Source: Rhynchosporium graminicola
Lineage: Eukaryota; Ascomycota; Leotiomycetes; Helotiales; Ploettnerulaceae
NCBI GenBank assembly: GCA_900074885.1
Contig: FJUW01000027.1
Location: 301,704 to 365,703 of the forward strand
DNA: 64,000 nucleotides
Direction: 5' to 3'
Of this stretch, positions 12,975 to 23,273 are shown one piece after another. A model generated the notes under the pieces. The model made no database searches and was not told where the DNA came from. It saw only the letters and a list, made by a program, of their open reading frames with translations. The number at the start of each line of letters is the position of its first letter. The first letter of the stretch is position 1. A program made the position numbers and the translations under genes.

Positions 12975-14030
12975 AGCGAATTCGACTTTGATAAAGAATA
13001 CTATGAACTTCTATAATAAGACCGAGATTCTACTGAAGAAGTATAGCAATATAAAGAGACCTCCTCTGACTAGAATAGAGAAGAGCAGTAATACTATAGA
13101 AAGTATACACCGAAGAATACGGGGAGTGGAGGAGGAGGAGCTAGAGGAGGAGGAAGCTACTAAGGAGGAGAAGGCTCCTAAGGAGGAGGAGGAGGAGGAG
13201 ATAGCTACTAAGGAGCTAGAGGAGGAGAGGGAGAGTACTATAATATAGTACGGAAGGAGAAGGAGAAGTCGTATGGAAAGGAGATCGCTAGCTTCTCCTG
13301 TATGTTTCCAGAAGAGATGAAATTTAAAGGAGACGGAGATAGCTTCAGTAGTAAGGTCAGAATATTCTACGACGCCTGCTTAAGAGCCGAGATTCCACCG
13401 GAGGAGTATAGTAAGGCGTTTCTATTAATACTGAAAGGCGCTGCTCTCTAATACTACTATTACAGTCTGAATAGTATCCCTAGAACCTCTCTGATTATCA
13501 AATTCGATACTATACTGAAGAATATAATAGATTAGTTTAAGAGCGAGGAGTTTAGTAGATCTTCCCTGACTATATAGAATCTTCTTACTCTTGAATCGAT
13601 AAAGGAAAAGAACCATAGAAAGACGACTTCAGAGTGCTTTAATATACTCTCTACGCAGATTAGAGAGCTACGTTATAGTATACCCTTTGAATTACGCTAT
13701 AAGAAGTTCGTTATAAATAAGGTTATTACTGCCTGCTAAAGCTCGGAAGCCTGCTAAATTGCTCTAGCTTAACTTATAACTTCTACTGAAAAGACGATTA
13801 CTTCTATTAGAACCTCTATTGTCAACTACGAGCATATATACCCTGCAACTAGTACTACCTTCTATACTAATCGAAAATTCCGAAGCGATTACGATAAAGG
13901 ATAAGTATACGGAGAGAAGGGAGACAGTAAAGGGCGATTCAAAATATAGGGAGAGAAGAAGATAAATACGCTGGATAGAGGGAATTTGGATGACTTGAAG
14001 CCGGAAGAGAGCCTGTGAGGCGTTTGGTTC
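12975..14030 (+). pseudogene. Retrotransposon gag remnant of the gag-only element
   Basis: The conserved core is on the + strand at about 13,300-13,740: FPEEMKFKGDGDSFSSK, VRIFYDACLRAEIPPEEYSK, AFLLILKGAA, and, after TAA, YYYYSLNSIP. Then come EEFSRSSLTI, a stop, NLLTLESIKEKNHRKTTSE, CFNILSTQIRELRYSI and others. This is the capsid-type region of fungal LTR-element gag. The preceding part is very rich in GAGGAG, giving an acidic Glu-rich stretch in one frame (12988-13248). No CCHC zinc knuckle is readable. At least five in-frame stops, mostly CAA or CAG turned to TAA or TAG, make it non-functional. Confidence 0.7.
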
Positions 14031-14198
14031 AGTCATCTAATCTTTGGACCTGATCACGTGGAAACCTGTATACTACATAATACTTCTGCACGAGTAGTAC
14101 GAAGGTACTACTCTTGCTAGAAGGCAAAAAGCGTTGCTTTCATACGGAGAAGTAGATAGTTTGGAGCTACTTTAAAGTACTCCCAGTATTGGTCCATA

Positions 14199-14391
14199 TG
14201 TTGGTCAATAGTCACGTGTTAGTCGAGTATCTGCACCGGGGTTTAGCCGGCCAGATATATCTCCCTTACGGAGTCTCGACTACCTAGGAAAGACAGCCAC
14301 GATACAACAGATAATACTACTACTATTATCACTGTACTTTGGCTCACGCAGACTACTTGATTGTACGTACTACGACAGAGTGATACCAACA
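14199..14391 (+). repeat. 3' LTR of the gag-only element (193 bp)
   Basis: About 96 percent identical by eye to 11736-11928, with seven substitutions. It is followed directly by the target duplication GCTTA. The octamer GGTCCATA occurs just before it (14191-14198) and also near the start of the 5' LTR, where it partly repeats the LTR start. Confidence 0.85.
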
Positions 14392-14855
14392 GCTTATTTA
14401 TAGGTAAATTCGGCTTATAGCCTCGCCTGAGAGATAGCTAAACGCGTATTATATTCGTTTCCTCTTATTACTAATAGTAGTAGTATCGATCTCTAGCTTC
14501 GCTTATAGGATACCCTCGAATTAGGGGTATAGAGCTAAGTCGATACTATCGAACTTTTCGGGTTTCGGTATACGTTACTTTATAGCTATAGTTAGCTCCG
14601 GAGTTATCGATCGTATCATATCGATTAAGGTTAGTACTACTAGTAGTACTAGCTATATATTTCGTCGTTTTATATTTTCGATCCTACTAGCTAAAGTAGC
14701 TATCGAACTTGCTTATTATATTACTAATTTAGTAACTTATTATCTTTATGCCTCGAAGGTATCTAACAGCTACTAGAGGGGCTATTCTTCTGCTATCGTG
14801 AATCGTATATTCTAGCGTTATCGTAGTTACTACTTATATAGTAGTTATATAAATG

Positions 14856-15168
14856 GCCGGATCTACTATATATAGTCCGAGGCGTCTGTCTTTATATCGT
14901 AGGTATACGTATAGTAATAATAAGGCTAGGGTACTAGCTTTCTTACGTACGTATATTATCTACTGCTCCAAAGCAGATCCTCCTTCGTTTAATTAAGAAT
15001 ATTAAACGTAAGTAAGGCAGCCGGATCTACTATATATAATCCGAGGCGTCTATCTCTATATTATAGGTATACGTATAGCAGTAGTAAGGCTAGAGTACTA
15101 GCTTTCTTACGTTCGCGTATTATCTACCGCTCGAAAGCAGATCCTCTTTCGTTTAGTTAAGAATATTA
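14856..15168. repeat. Two tandem copies of a 164-bp-period repeat next to the gypsy 5' LTR
   Basis: About 149 bp starting GCCGGATCTACTATATATAG at 14856 recur from 15020 with roughly 90 percent identity, ending in TTAAGAATATTA. Both copies share the CCGAGGCGTCT, GGTATACGTATAG and AAAGCAGATCC blocks. They lie in the leader region of the minus-strand gypsy element between its LTR and gag. This is an internal duplication, not separate elements. Confidence 0.8.
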
Positions 15169-15189
15169 GGAATAAGTTAATTCTAATAT

Positions 15190-15402
15190 TATAAGGCGAA
15201 TATAAAGTATATAGTATATAAGCTCGTCTATATTATAAGAAGAATTAACTAAGGAGGGAAGGGAGGAATAAGAGTCTCTCTTCGAAGAAAAGATAATGCC
15301 ACGGCCGCTAGTGGCAGTGGCATCGGTACACGTATGACCATAAGTCAGGTACCAGCGTAGACGCCTCAGGCGTAAGCATACTAACGGGTATAACCCGTCA
15401 CA
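15190..15402 (-). repeat. 5' LTR of the minus-strand gypsy element, largely free of RIP
   Basis: Read on the minus strand it starts TGTGACGGGTTATACCCGTT at 15402 and shares blocks with the LTR at 7853. The part at about 15295-15402 keeps many CpA and TpG sites and is GC-balanced, unlike the homologous copy at 7.85 kb. The inner boundary is approximate. Confidence 0.7.
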
Positions 15403-15814
15403 AGTGTCGAAGAGGTTCTTAATAACATAGATAACTTCTCTGTTATAGAATAAGATTAAGGTATATATAATATATAGAGCTATTTATATAAGGCTTATCA
15501 AAAATAATCAAGTTCTGATTATTGATTATAATTAAACCTAATCTAATCAAAGGTCGAAAATACCTAATCTAATCTAATCTAATCATAATCGATTAGAATC
15601 GATTATATTCAATTATCTTGATTTTTTTTGACATACTGCTATATATGCGTTAAGCTTTAATCCAGCGGGGATGTTAGTCGGAGTATATTTATAACTGAAG
15701 GGAATAGCAATCGATTTGAGCCAGGTGTTACTCTTGATACGAAAATAATAAGCGGAGGCTCGCAATCTTTACAAGAAAATGTTAAAATCGGGGACGGGAT
15801 TCGATTTGGCATCA
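15403..15814. other. Retrotransposon-island edge, AT-rich, with TAATC tandem repeats
   Basis: No gene is seen. Between about 15480 and 15620 the DNA is AT-rich with a short run of TAATC units (about 15563-15590), more TAATC upstream, and the inverted form GATTA just downstream. Composition becomes that of normal gene-bearing DNA from about 15,660. Confidence 0.6.
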
Positions 15815-16201
15815 TCAAAACTGACTGTCTATATCATAATGATGCAGACACTCATAAGATGAATGAGGGCGGCATCGGTAGCGAAGCACTCTTCGCAATT
15901 GTGGATTATATCCAGGTAATGAAGTTGATGGGAATATCAATGGTATCACGCTATTCGGTCGTCTGACGATCTGACTCTCGCTCGGATTGCGGATTTCCAA
16001 GCCCACGTCATACATCGTTTTCGACGGATCGAAGAGCAGCGCCTTAAAATCTACAACAACACGGAAACATATGCTTGCGGAACATCTCACATTAGCCATC
16101 GTGTCTATCGCATAACCAGACTCTCCCTCCTCGAATCTACCCTTCAAAGCTTCCACGATGTTGACATCTGGCGATCTAGTTGAGGTGTAGGTTGCAGTCA
16201 A
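15815..16201 (-). CDS. Hypothetical protein, 128 codons, doubtful
   Basis: A single open frame outside the transposon island, on DNA of normal composition. The N-terminal half has a mixed amino-acid make-up (NIVEALKGRFEEGESGYAID, later VVVDFKALLFDPSKTMYDVG). The C-terminal 30 residues look like low-quality translation with many Arg, His and Tyr. I recognise no domain, signal peptide or membrane segment. It could be one exon of a longer degraded gene or a chance ORF next to transposons. Confidence 0.2.
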   Translation of the reverse strand: MTATYTSTRSPDVNIVEALKGRFEEGESGYAIDTMANVRCSASICFRVVVDFKALLFDPSKTMYDVGLEIRNPSESQIVRRPNSVIPLIFPSTSLPGYNPQLRRVLRYRCRPHSSYECLHHYDIDSQF

Positions 16202-16607
16202 AAGGCGCCTATTAAAGTCCGAATATCGTCTAAAATTTCGGGTCTACATTTTTCCCTGGTCGTAAGTTCTCACGACTCTAGTCTTAATGTACCGATTCGA
16301 TCAGATAGTCTGAAAACAGAGATGAAGATCTACGGCCAGGGAGACTAAACGAAATATAATATATAAATTAGAAAACTTTGAAAGAAAGGGGACGCACTCC
16401 CCCCGATCACTAGACAAGCGAAGTGCTTTAAAGCTATATACGACCTACTGCACACGATGATCAGGACATAGCGCGTCTAGCTTACGGTAAAGAAGAACTG
16501 GGTAGGGTAGGTAGGTATGTTTCTCGATTCGCTTGTTCCATGCGCCCTCAGCTTATGAGCGTCGCTTATCGTATATGATGCGAAATTCATGATTCTGAAA
16601 TTTAGCC

Positions 16608-17250
16608 CTACATTCTATCAGATACAACCAGCACAACTGTACAATGTTGCACTATTGGTTTGAGGAATCCTCGTGCCTTGATGCTTCTATCGCTCGTCGA
16701 AGCCGTGAACACAAATACTATTTCTTGCCCGATGTAGTATCCCTCGAGCGTAAAAGATGAACCAGGATTTCAGAAAGTGCAATTCATCATCTCCATGCAA
16801 TAATCAAGACGACTCAGTCGATTTGAATATGAGAAGCATCGAACAGTCGTGAATGCGGGCTCAAGCTGTCCGAACGGCGGCCGTGTACGATGTCGGGAAG
16901 AAGCTCGATAAAGCAAATCATGACATCCGTTGATTGTACCGATCGGGAGGCAAGGGTTTGGTGTTGTCTTTCAGTGTCATCTAACAGCTTCGTATTTAGT
17001 GATGATTTTTATACACTCTTGAGATGAAAGGCGAAAGGCGAAAGGCGAAAGGCGAAAGGCGAAAGACGAAAGACTTTGAAAGATAGATAGAAAGGACGGA
17101 GGTGGAGCGGGAAAAAGTTACCAGGATATCTTGGTGCCGACCACGTGATGAATAAGTTGCCCAGATTGCGCCGATGCCGACAATTGTTGCGATGATGCCA
17201 AAGACGATAACTAGAATATCGCCTAGTGTAGCCAGGGGTATTATCAGACT
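16608..17250 (-). pseudogene. Unidentified gene remnant with one membrane segment
   Basis: Three minus-strand segments read like coding DNA. The first (17250-17131) gives SLIIPLATLGDILVIVFGI and IATIVGIGAIWATYSSRG, a strong transmembrane segment followed by a basic stop-transfer. A plausible donor GTAACT follows it. The second (about 16987-16812) gives LLDDTERQHQTLASRSVQS and TDVMICFIELLPDIVHG. The third (about 16790-16608) gives SSFTLEGYYIGQEIVFVFTA and STSDRSIKARGFLKPIVQHC. I see no Met in frame before the membrane segment, and the exon joins cannot all be settled. I recognise no family. The likely state is a broken or partly missing gene. Confidence 0.35.
17027..17076. repeat. (GAAAGGC)n tandem repeat
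   Basis: About six consecutive 7-bp units GAAAGGC, the last ones varied to GAAAGAC. On the minus strand it forms a pyrimidine tract inside the likely intron of the neighbouring gene remnant. Confidence 0.8.
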
Positions 17251-19448
17251 ACTTGAGGAGCATCAAGTGATGCTTTGTTGGAAGATAGGTACCCATGAGT
17301 GAGAGAAGTGCCTTTGGCAAATCACGTGAGAAAAGGACAGCTGCCGATTTCTGTGCCTCGTGGAGCGATGTCGGGTTTGGTACTTGATATCCAGAAATGC
17401 CTTCCTAATTAAGTCAAAGTGAGGAACAAACACGGCCCATCCCATTCCATTCGAAAGCAGCGACGTTCCTGCACCCTTTGCTCTGCCGCGGTGAAGGTGG
17501 CTGAGTTGATGGGTCGCCAGTCAAACGAGGCGAGATGAGAACTCGAAGTCATGGGAGGGGTGGCTATGTTATGTATACGGCTGCCCAGTCCAACGAGTCG
17601 AGAAGAGAACCTCGACTAACAGTCGATAGTGATAGGGCGATGGTGAAGAAGTTTCTCGAAGTCGTGGGAAGACGTGGAACTGTTCCAAATATCAACGGAA
17701 GAAATTTCATTCCCTTCGGTACACAGATGAATGCGAGCTTGTATTGTGTTGAGAATTCAAGCCCCGTGGAACGCATCAGCGAGATGAGATTAAATGTCAT
17801 GTAGAATTTGCTCATGTGTTTATACAGCGCTGCGCCAAGATACGATTGCAATGACTGTTAGTTCGCCCGAGTGCGATTTGACCTTGCTTCTCTCGACTGC
17901 TTGCTCTAGCCCGGTGCCTGGCGAGGTAATCTCAACTTTCCTCTCGGATTTCCCGTGTCATGAGATAGAGCGTAGGTGTGAGGTTCTTTCATCTGGCATT
18001 GAGAAGAGAATACACTTGAAAATATATGAAACTATCCTACTCATGATAGGAGATATGTATATATATATATATAGCATTCCTGATCATCTACCCGGTTTTC
18101 GTTCGGGATTTATGCTCTCCAGTCGGGGCTTTCGCATCACAGCAATTGCCGTTCTTCGGTATAAGAGCAGTGAAGTAGACCACTATCGACGAAATATGGC
18201 TTATGGGTTTCGAAAGTCTCTCAATCTAGGCTTGGGTACGGGGTAGAACCGGAGAAGTATGCCTTGTATACACCATGCCTTGCAGTGAACAACAGAAGAG
18301 AAGCCACGCAAACGTAACGGCCGACAAGTTCGCTAGGTGAGAAGCATCGAAATTTCAACAAGACCCGTGTGCTCCATTCAAATGCATGCGATTTACTCAC
18401 GCCGTCGAGAAGGACCAGCAACGCGAGCTTCTCTCTCGACTTGCGTGTTGGCATGGGCAGGAAAAACCCAAGCGGGATGCTTTAAAGGCACGACACGATT
18501 TCATACATACCGTCGAGAAAGATCGTTCGCATAAGCTGACTGACTGGTGCCCATGTAGCAAATCGCGTGAGTGCCTACATAATTCATATGCCTGCGCCAC
18601 CGCCATCACCATACCATGGGCTCGGTTTCTTGCATGAGTCTCGTGCGAATCACTTTCATGGGTCTTCTGACATAGAAAGCCTTACAGCGAACCACTCACT
18701 GCAGAGGAGACAGATCGGTAGTCCGAGTGCGTAGAATAGATAGATGCAGGGAAGTAGAATGGCTGAGAGAGTCTTGGGATAGATGTGTATTAAAAGTAAG
18801 ACTGGATGGATGGACGACATGATGCAGAGGAATCGAGAGAATGAAAACTTCAGAAAGGCTTTATTTAGCTGGATAAAGGAAGCATCTGAGTTTCTTAAAC
18901 ACCTCGGAAAGTCAACATGTCCTGTTCTATTAGTTGCCGGACCGAGCCTGGAAATTACTAAGTCTGTTTATTTGAAAGATCGCCTGCCGTATCGATAAAG
19001 GCCCAGGAAATTGATTCGGAACGAATAATAGAAGTTGTGCTTTGGTTTTGCAGAGGAGTTCTCGTGCTATATATATAGACGTACATGGTGATAGATAGAC
19101 AGGGGTTGTCTCGTGTATAAGTACCACCAGGACAGACTGACTGACTGAATGCTGAATGCTGAATGCTGATCGCTGATCGCTGATCGCTGATCGCTGATGG
19201 CGGGGTTCACGCGAGCGAGGAGGGGTGCCAAAAAAGCGAACATTAATTATAATTGGAGAGCGGGCGAGCGAGCGATCAATCCACGACTACCGTAGGTACA
19301 AATAGAAATCTAATGAGGAAACTAGAAGGAAGGTAATAAATAAATAAATGGATAGATAGATAGAAAATAATAGTAATTATCCAAAAGGAGGATATATCCA
19401 TCCCTCTACCAAACTTCGAAAAAGTGAAGACAAAAAGCTAACATAATT
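17251..19448. other. Gene-poor region, no supported gene
   Basis: Only short overlapping frames of 60-150 codons on both strands are open (for example 17794-18246 and 18386-18637), without recognisable domains or consistent splice signals. A (TA)n run lies near 18056-18072. CGTCGAGAAGGAC at about 18406 and CGTCGAGAAAGATC at about 18511 are a short imperfect repeat. A 7-bp repeat (CTGAATG then CTGATCG) lies at 19147-19196. Confidence 0.5.
19147..19196. repeat. CTGAATG / CTGATCG 7-bp tandem repeat
   Basis: Three units of CTGAATG are followed by four or more units of CTGATCG, preceded by a GACT run. This is a minisatellite with a switch of unit type part way. Confidence 0.8.
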
Positions 19449-19536
19449 AGTCGCACTGAGGATCGAACTCAGAACCATCTCGGGACATGTTCAGGGAGGT
19501 GTGAACGAGATATCATAACCATTAGACCATGCGACT
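19449..19536 (-). tRNA. tRNA-Val (CAC) with a 16-nt intron
   Basis: The minus strand folds as a full cloverleaf. The acceptor AGTCGCA pairs with TGCGACT over seven perfect pairs. The D arm is GTC with GAT. The anticodon stem TCTCG pairs with CGAGA, and the T arm CTGAG-TTCGATC-CTCAG is perfect. With the intron removed after position 37, the anticodon loop is TTCACAC, giving anticodon CAC (valine). The intron is CCTCCCTGAACATGTC, at the canonical position; TGAAC in the intron can pair with GTTCA at the anticodon. Mature length is 72 nt before CCA. Anticodon and intron borders are inferred from the fold. Confidence 0.93.
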
Positions 19537-19959
19537 GTAGCGGCTGCTGTTCTGGTATGTGCCGCCTTATTCATCGTCATACAAGAAAATAGCGCGGAAG
19601 AGGGGCTCAGGAGGAAAGTGGGATTCTGGCCATGAGGGAATTGATAGTGGGGGGTATATAAACTAGGTAGGCATATAGAATCAGTCCTCGCTTCACAATG
19701 TCAGTAAACATTGACTGGCCACAACATATCGATCGATACCTTGGCCATATTCATTCGTCCTCTATAAATGGATATGCTGAAAATAAAAAAAATAAAGATT
19801 ACTTACTGTATTTGAGGCTCGAATCGAAGGAAATGAAAAGTGAAATGACACGCCCGCAAAGGGACCGTCCAACTGAAACGCCGCATGTAGAGTAAGTACA
19901 CTTACTGCATTGAGCTAATCGTGAAATCAAGTGAAGGAGAGCATTCATGCGACGAACAA

Positions 19960-19960
19960 G

Positions 19961-19998
<38 letters not shown>
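19960..19998. repeat. (GATA)n microsatellite
   Basis: About nine consecutive GATA/TAGA units, in the region upstream of the coronin gene. Confidence 0.9.
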
Positions 19999-20493
19999 CC
20001 TCAGACAGGGACAATTGATGACAGACAACAGAGAGAAGAACGACAAATGCACAGATGATACATACAAGACTGAGAACCGACGATTATACTCCTACCATAC
20101 TACAATATATATATATATACATATATCAATACCTTCCTTGAACGTGTTGTACGATCAATTGGTGATTGAATTGCACTGTCAATTTAGGAGCTGGGGCACC
20201 TTGAGCTTCATTCGTTCGTTCGCCGTTCGTTCGTTCGTTCGCATTGTGTCGCATCGCAAACGCAACCAGGCGGGCAGGCAGGCCGAGAGAGAGCTCCCAC
20301 CACCACCACCACCTCCACCTCATCTTCATCCTCATACTCCTCCTCTTCCACCCGTACAATACAACCAACCACATTCGCACCTTCGTTGCTCCCAATCAAC
20401 CACCAAAAAACATCAATATTCCCCAATTCCATATCCCATTTCCCATTTCCCATTTCCTACCGCCTACCGGGAATCCCCCAACCACCAAGTCGA

Positions 20494-22797
20494 ATGGCAG
20501 GACGATTCGTGCGCGCGTCGAAATATCGTAGGTCCTCCTATCTCGATTATCGGATGAGGAGGGGAGGGGACAACAAGGAAGACACGAGCCCAAGCTGACC
20601 TCCTCCCAGGACATGTATTTGGCAAATCCACACGCAAGGAAGGATGTTATGATAACCTCCATATCAGTCGCAATGCTTGGGACACGAATCTGGTGAAGGT
20701 GGGTTTGCCGTGCGCATGCGCCGTCTGCTTGCCCTCTGCAGACCAAGGGAGGACCAAGACCAGAGGAGAGAGCTGACAATACCAGGCAAACCCCGAATAC
20801 CTCGCCGTCAATTGGGAAGCCAGTGGAGGAGGGGCTTTTGCCGTTATACCTGTGAATGAGAAGGGACGATTGCCAGAGCAGATTCCTCTGTTTAGAGGAC
20901 ACACGGGACCAGTATTGGATACGGATTGGTCGGTTGCCCTACATATAAACCAGGAGGAGGGAATCATGCTGACTATGGGAATAGGAATCCATTCAATGAT
21001 CGACTCATTGCTTCTGCCTCCGATGATGGAAAGGTCTTTATATGGCAGGTCCCACAAGGCTTCTCCCTCTACTCCGATGCAGAAGAGCCAGCGGATGTTG
21101 CGCCCATGAGCAAATTGACGGGTCATTCGAGGTTCGCATATCTGCTTCTACATCACCATCAAAAGGATATCCTCTAACATCTAGCATACAGAAAAGTAGG
21201 ACAAGTCCTCTTCAACCCCGCCGCAGAAAACATCCTCGCCTCCGCCTCGGGTGACTACACAATCAAGCTCTGGGACATCGAATCCGGTCAATCACACCTA
21301 AGCCTCAAACACGGCGATATAGTACAATCCCTCTCATGGAGCGCAAATGGGGCTATGCTGGCCACCACATCGCGAGACAAGAAATTGCGAGTTTGGGATG
21401 TGCGACAGGAACGTCCGGCGCATGAGGTCAGCGGGCATAGTGGCGCGAAGAATAGCAGAGTGGTTTGGATGGGCGAACATAACAGGTTGGCGACTACTGG
21501 TTTCTCGAAGATGAGTGATAGACAAATGGCGCTTTGGGACGTTGGTGCGCCGCAGGAACCATTGGGTGGTTTCAGCGTGTTGGATTCGGGGAGTGGTGTC
21601 TGCATGCCTTTCTGGGGTACGAAACTCTTTCGAATTTAACATGGGGAATTTGGCTGACAGTGAGTAGATGATGGAACACAGTGCTTGTATTTGGCGGGCA
21701 AGGGGTGAGTGGCTTATTCGGTGAGGGAGAGAGTTCATGCTGATGTGGAAATAGTGATGGCAACATTCGATACTTCGAATATGAAAACGACAAATTCGAG
21801 CCCCTCTCCGAATACAAATCTGGAGATCCGCAAAGAGGTCTGGCATTCGTTCCAAGACGTGGCATAAATGTAAGTGAAGTGGCAGATCGGAGAAGCGTGT
21901 CTAACAATCTCTACCCAGGTCCACGAGAACGAAGTCATGCGCGCATACAAAACCGTCAACGACAGCTACATCGAACCCATATCCTTCACCGTCCCACGCC
22001 GCGCCGAAGTCTTCCAATCCGATATTTTCCCACCAGCAATAGGCCTGAAAAGTGCCGTCTCAGCGAAAGACTGGCTGGCTGGAAAAGATGGAATACCTGC
22101 TAAGATTGATTTGGAGAGTGTTTATGAAGGAAAGGCACCCGTTGAGGTTGCGTCGGATTACAAGCCCATTCAGCCAGTCCAGGTCTCAGCTCCAGCACCA
22201 GTCCAGCCCGCTGCAGTGAAGAAGGAAGAACCAGCACCTACGCCGGTTCAAAGTAGAGCACCTCCACCAACCATGTCCGAACAGAAGGGCAGTATCGCAG
22301 CCATGGCGTCCAAGTTCCAAGATGATGAAGCGGATGAGGACGATGATGATGCGAGTAGTTTCGAGGAGATTTCCAAGCCGGTACAGAAACATATCCCAGC
22401 TGCTGCAGCCGCGAAACCCGTATCACCGATCAAAGTTGCAGCCCCTACGAAGACAGAACCACCGAAGCCATCTCCGGTGTCTCAAGCTCAAGCTCCAGCG
22501 CGATCTTACCAAGCGCCTGCAACTATCAAATCGCCCATTACCACCACTGCTCCCACATCATCTTCCACTCAGGGGCTCAACTTATCATCGGGATCTGGCG
22601 ATTCCGTAGAGTCGTCACTAGCTCAAATCAAGGAACTCCTCCAAGCACAAACCCGCACCTTGAATGCACAGAGCGAGAAGATAGTCAATTTGACGCAAGA
22701 AGTGGATACGCTGAAGATGAGGGTTGGCAGTGGGACGCAGGATCAGAGTGAGCGGATTCGATTGCTTGAGTTGGAGTTGGAGAGTTTGAAGTCGTGA
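20494..22797 (+). CDS. crn1: Coronin, actin-binding WD40 protein (8 exons)
   Basis: Coronin binds F-actin and tunes Arp2/3 and cofilin activity at cortical patches. The start MAGRFVRASKYR is the family N terminus. I place exons at 20494-20527, 20610-20698, 20786-20928, 20985-21131, 21192-21616, 21668-21704, 21755-21869 and 21919-22797, all with GT-AG borders. They sum to 1,869 nt (622 aa) in one frame. The propeller includes GHTGPVLDTDWNPFND, IASASDDGKVFIWQVP, NILASASGDYTIKLWDIESG and LATTSRDKKLRVWDVR. The conserved coronin extension follows (SYIEPISFTVPRRAEVFQSD, then DIFPPAIG). A Pro/Ala/Lys-rich variable linker has an acidic stretch DDEADEDDDDASSFEE. The C terminus is a heptad coiled coil, about the last 55 residues (IKELLQAQTRTLNAQSEKIV), for oligomerisation. 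It is intact and of usual fungal length. Confidence 0.96.
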
Positions 22798-23273
22798 GCA
22801 AATTGAGATAGGCACGTATGAAGGATATACGTAAGGTGAGGTGAAGAGGAAAAGGGGTGGGAAGTGGGGATGGAAGTCGTGATGGATAGATATATTAGTG
22901 ATTGCTTGAGGGAAGGGGAGGGGAAATAGACTGGTTGGCTGTTGGTAGTTTGTTAACAGTGATGTTGCGGTCGTTGAGAAGCAAGCGAGTGAGTGGATTG
23001 AGAAAATACTTCTTTTGGTGATTTGTACGGTTCCCTTAGCCCCACGTGTAACTTCTGCCGGGTGACCTGATATTAACAGCATCGGCCAAGTAACATATGT
23101 ACTTGACCTCGACCTCAGAAGACAATACTCATCCCATCACATCGGTAGTCTTCCATCGCTAATCTCCCCCCCCCNCCCCCCGGCCTTCCTCCCTCGGCCC
23201 GGGATTTCCTCGCTAGTCGTTCGCGTTCGGAATGAAGATCCCCTGCCATCACCCTCTCTCTAACTACTCTTTC
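22798..23273. other. Intergenic region between convergent coronin and ecm15 genes, with an assembly gap base
   Basis: The 3' sides of two convergent genes. A poly-C run at about 23166-23180 contains one undetermined base (N at 23175), a sign of difficult homopolymer sequencing. No gene is seen; an antisense frame at 22618-23082 has low-complexity composition. Confidence 0.6.

Larger units (their letters stand above)
11736..14391 (+). mobile_element. Complete non-autonomous, gag-only LTR retrotransposon (2,656 bp) with TSD GCTTA
   Basis: Two 193-bp direct repeats (11736-11928 and 14199-14391) start TGTTGG and end AACA. They differ at only about seven positions. The pentamer GCTTA lies directly before the first (11731-11735) and directly after the second (14392-14396), a perfect target-site duplication. 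The internal 2.27 kb holds a gag-like reading frame but no protease, RT or integrase. The element therefore resembles a LARD-type non-autonomous retrotransposon mobilised in trans. Gag carries several TAA/TAG stops at Gln positions, so RIP has touched it, but less than the surrounding gypsy DNA. Confidence 0.85.
8100..15402 (-). mobile_element. Ty3/gypsy element (5' LTR, gag, protease, RT, RNase H), truncated 3' and interrupted by two insertions
   Basis: The 5' LTR is at the right (15402 leftwards). The minus strand then runs leftwards through a gag. At about 11,600-11,450 it reads EAEG, VDVIKKSYLKATITITLVRN, TISIKEK. It continues through protease and RT (about 9,350-8,850) to an RNase H segment near 8,600-8,760 (EFYIRTNYKNIEYF, later FNYTISYIPG). 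Integrase and a 3' LTR in this orientation are absent, so the copy is truncated at about 8,100, where it abuts the + strand gypsy LTR. A solo LTR (9365-9815) and a gag-only element (11736-14391) have inserted into it, each with a perfect 5-bp target duplication. It is RIP-damaged and inactive. Confidence 0.75.

Noticed and set aside
13764..14036. 90-codon minus-strand ORF
   Set aside because: Antisense to the gag remnant of the gag-only element.
17027..19200. Regular short repeats considered as a CRISPR-like array
   Set aside because: They are contiguous 7-bp tandem repeats without spacers, in a eukaryotic genome.
20015..20598. ORFs of up to 180 codons with poly-Pro/His on the + strand and poly-Trp/Val on the minus strand
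   Set aside because: Low-complexity CCACCACC tract in the coronin promoter/leader; the coronin start at 20494 explains the following sequence.
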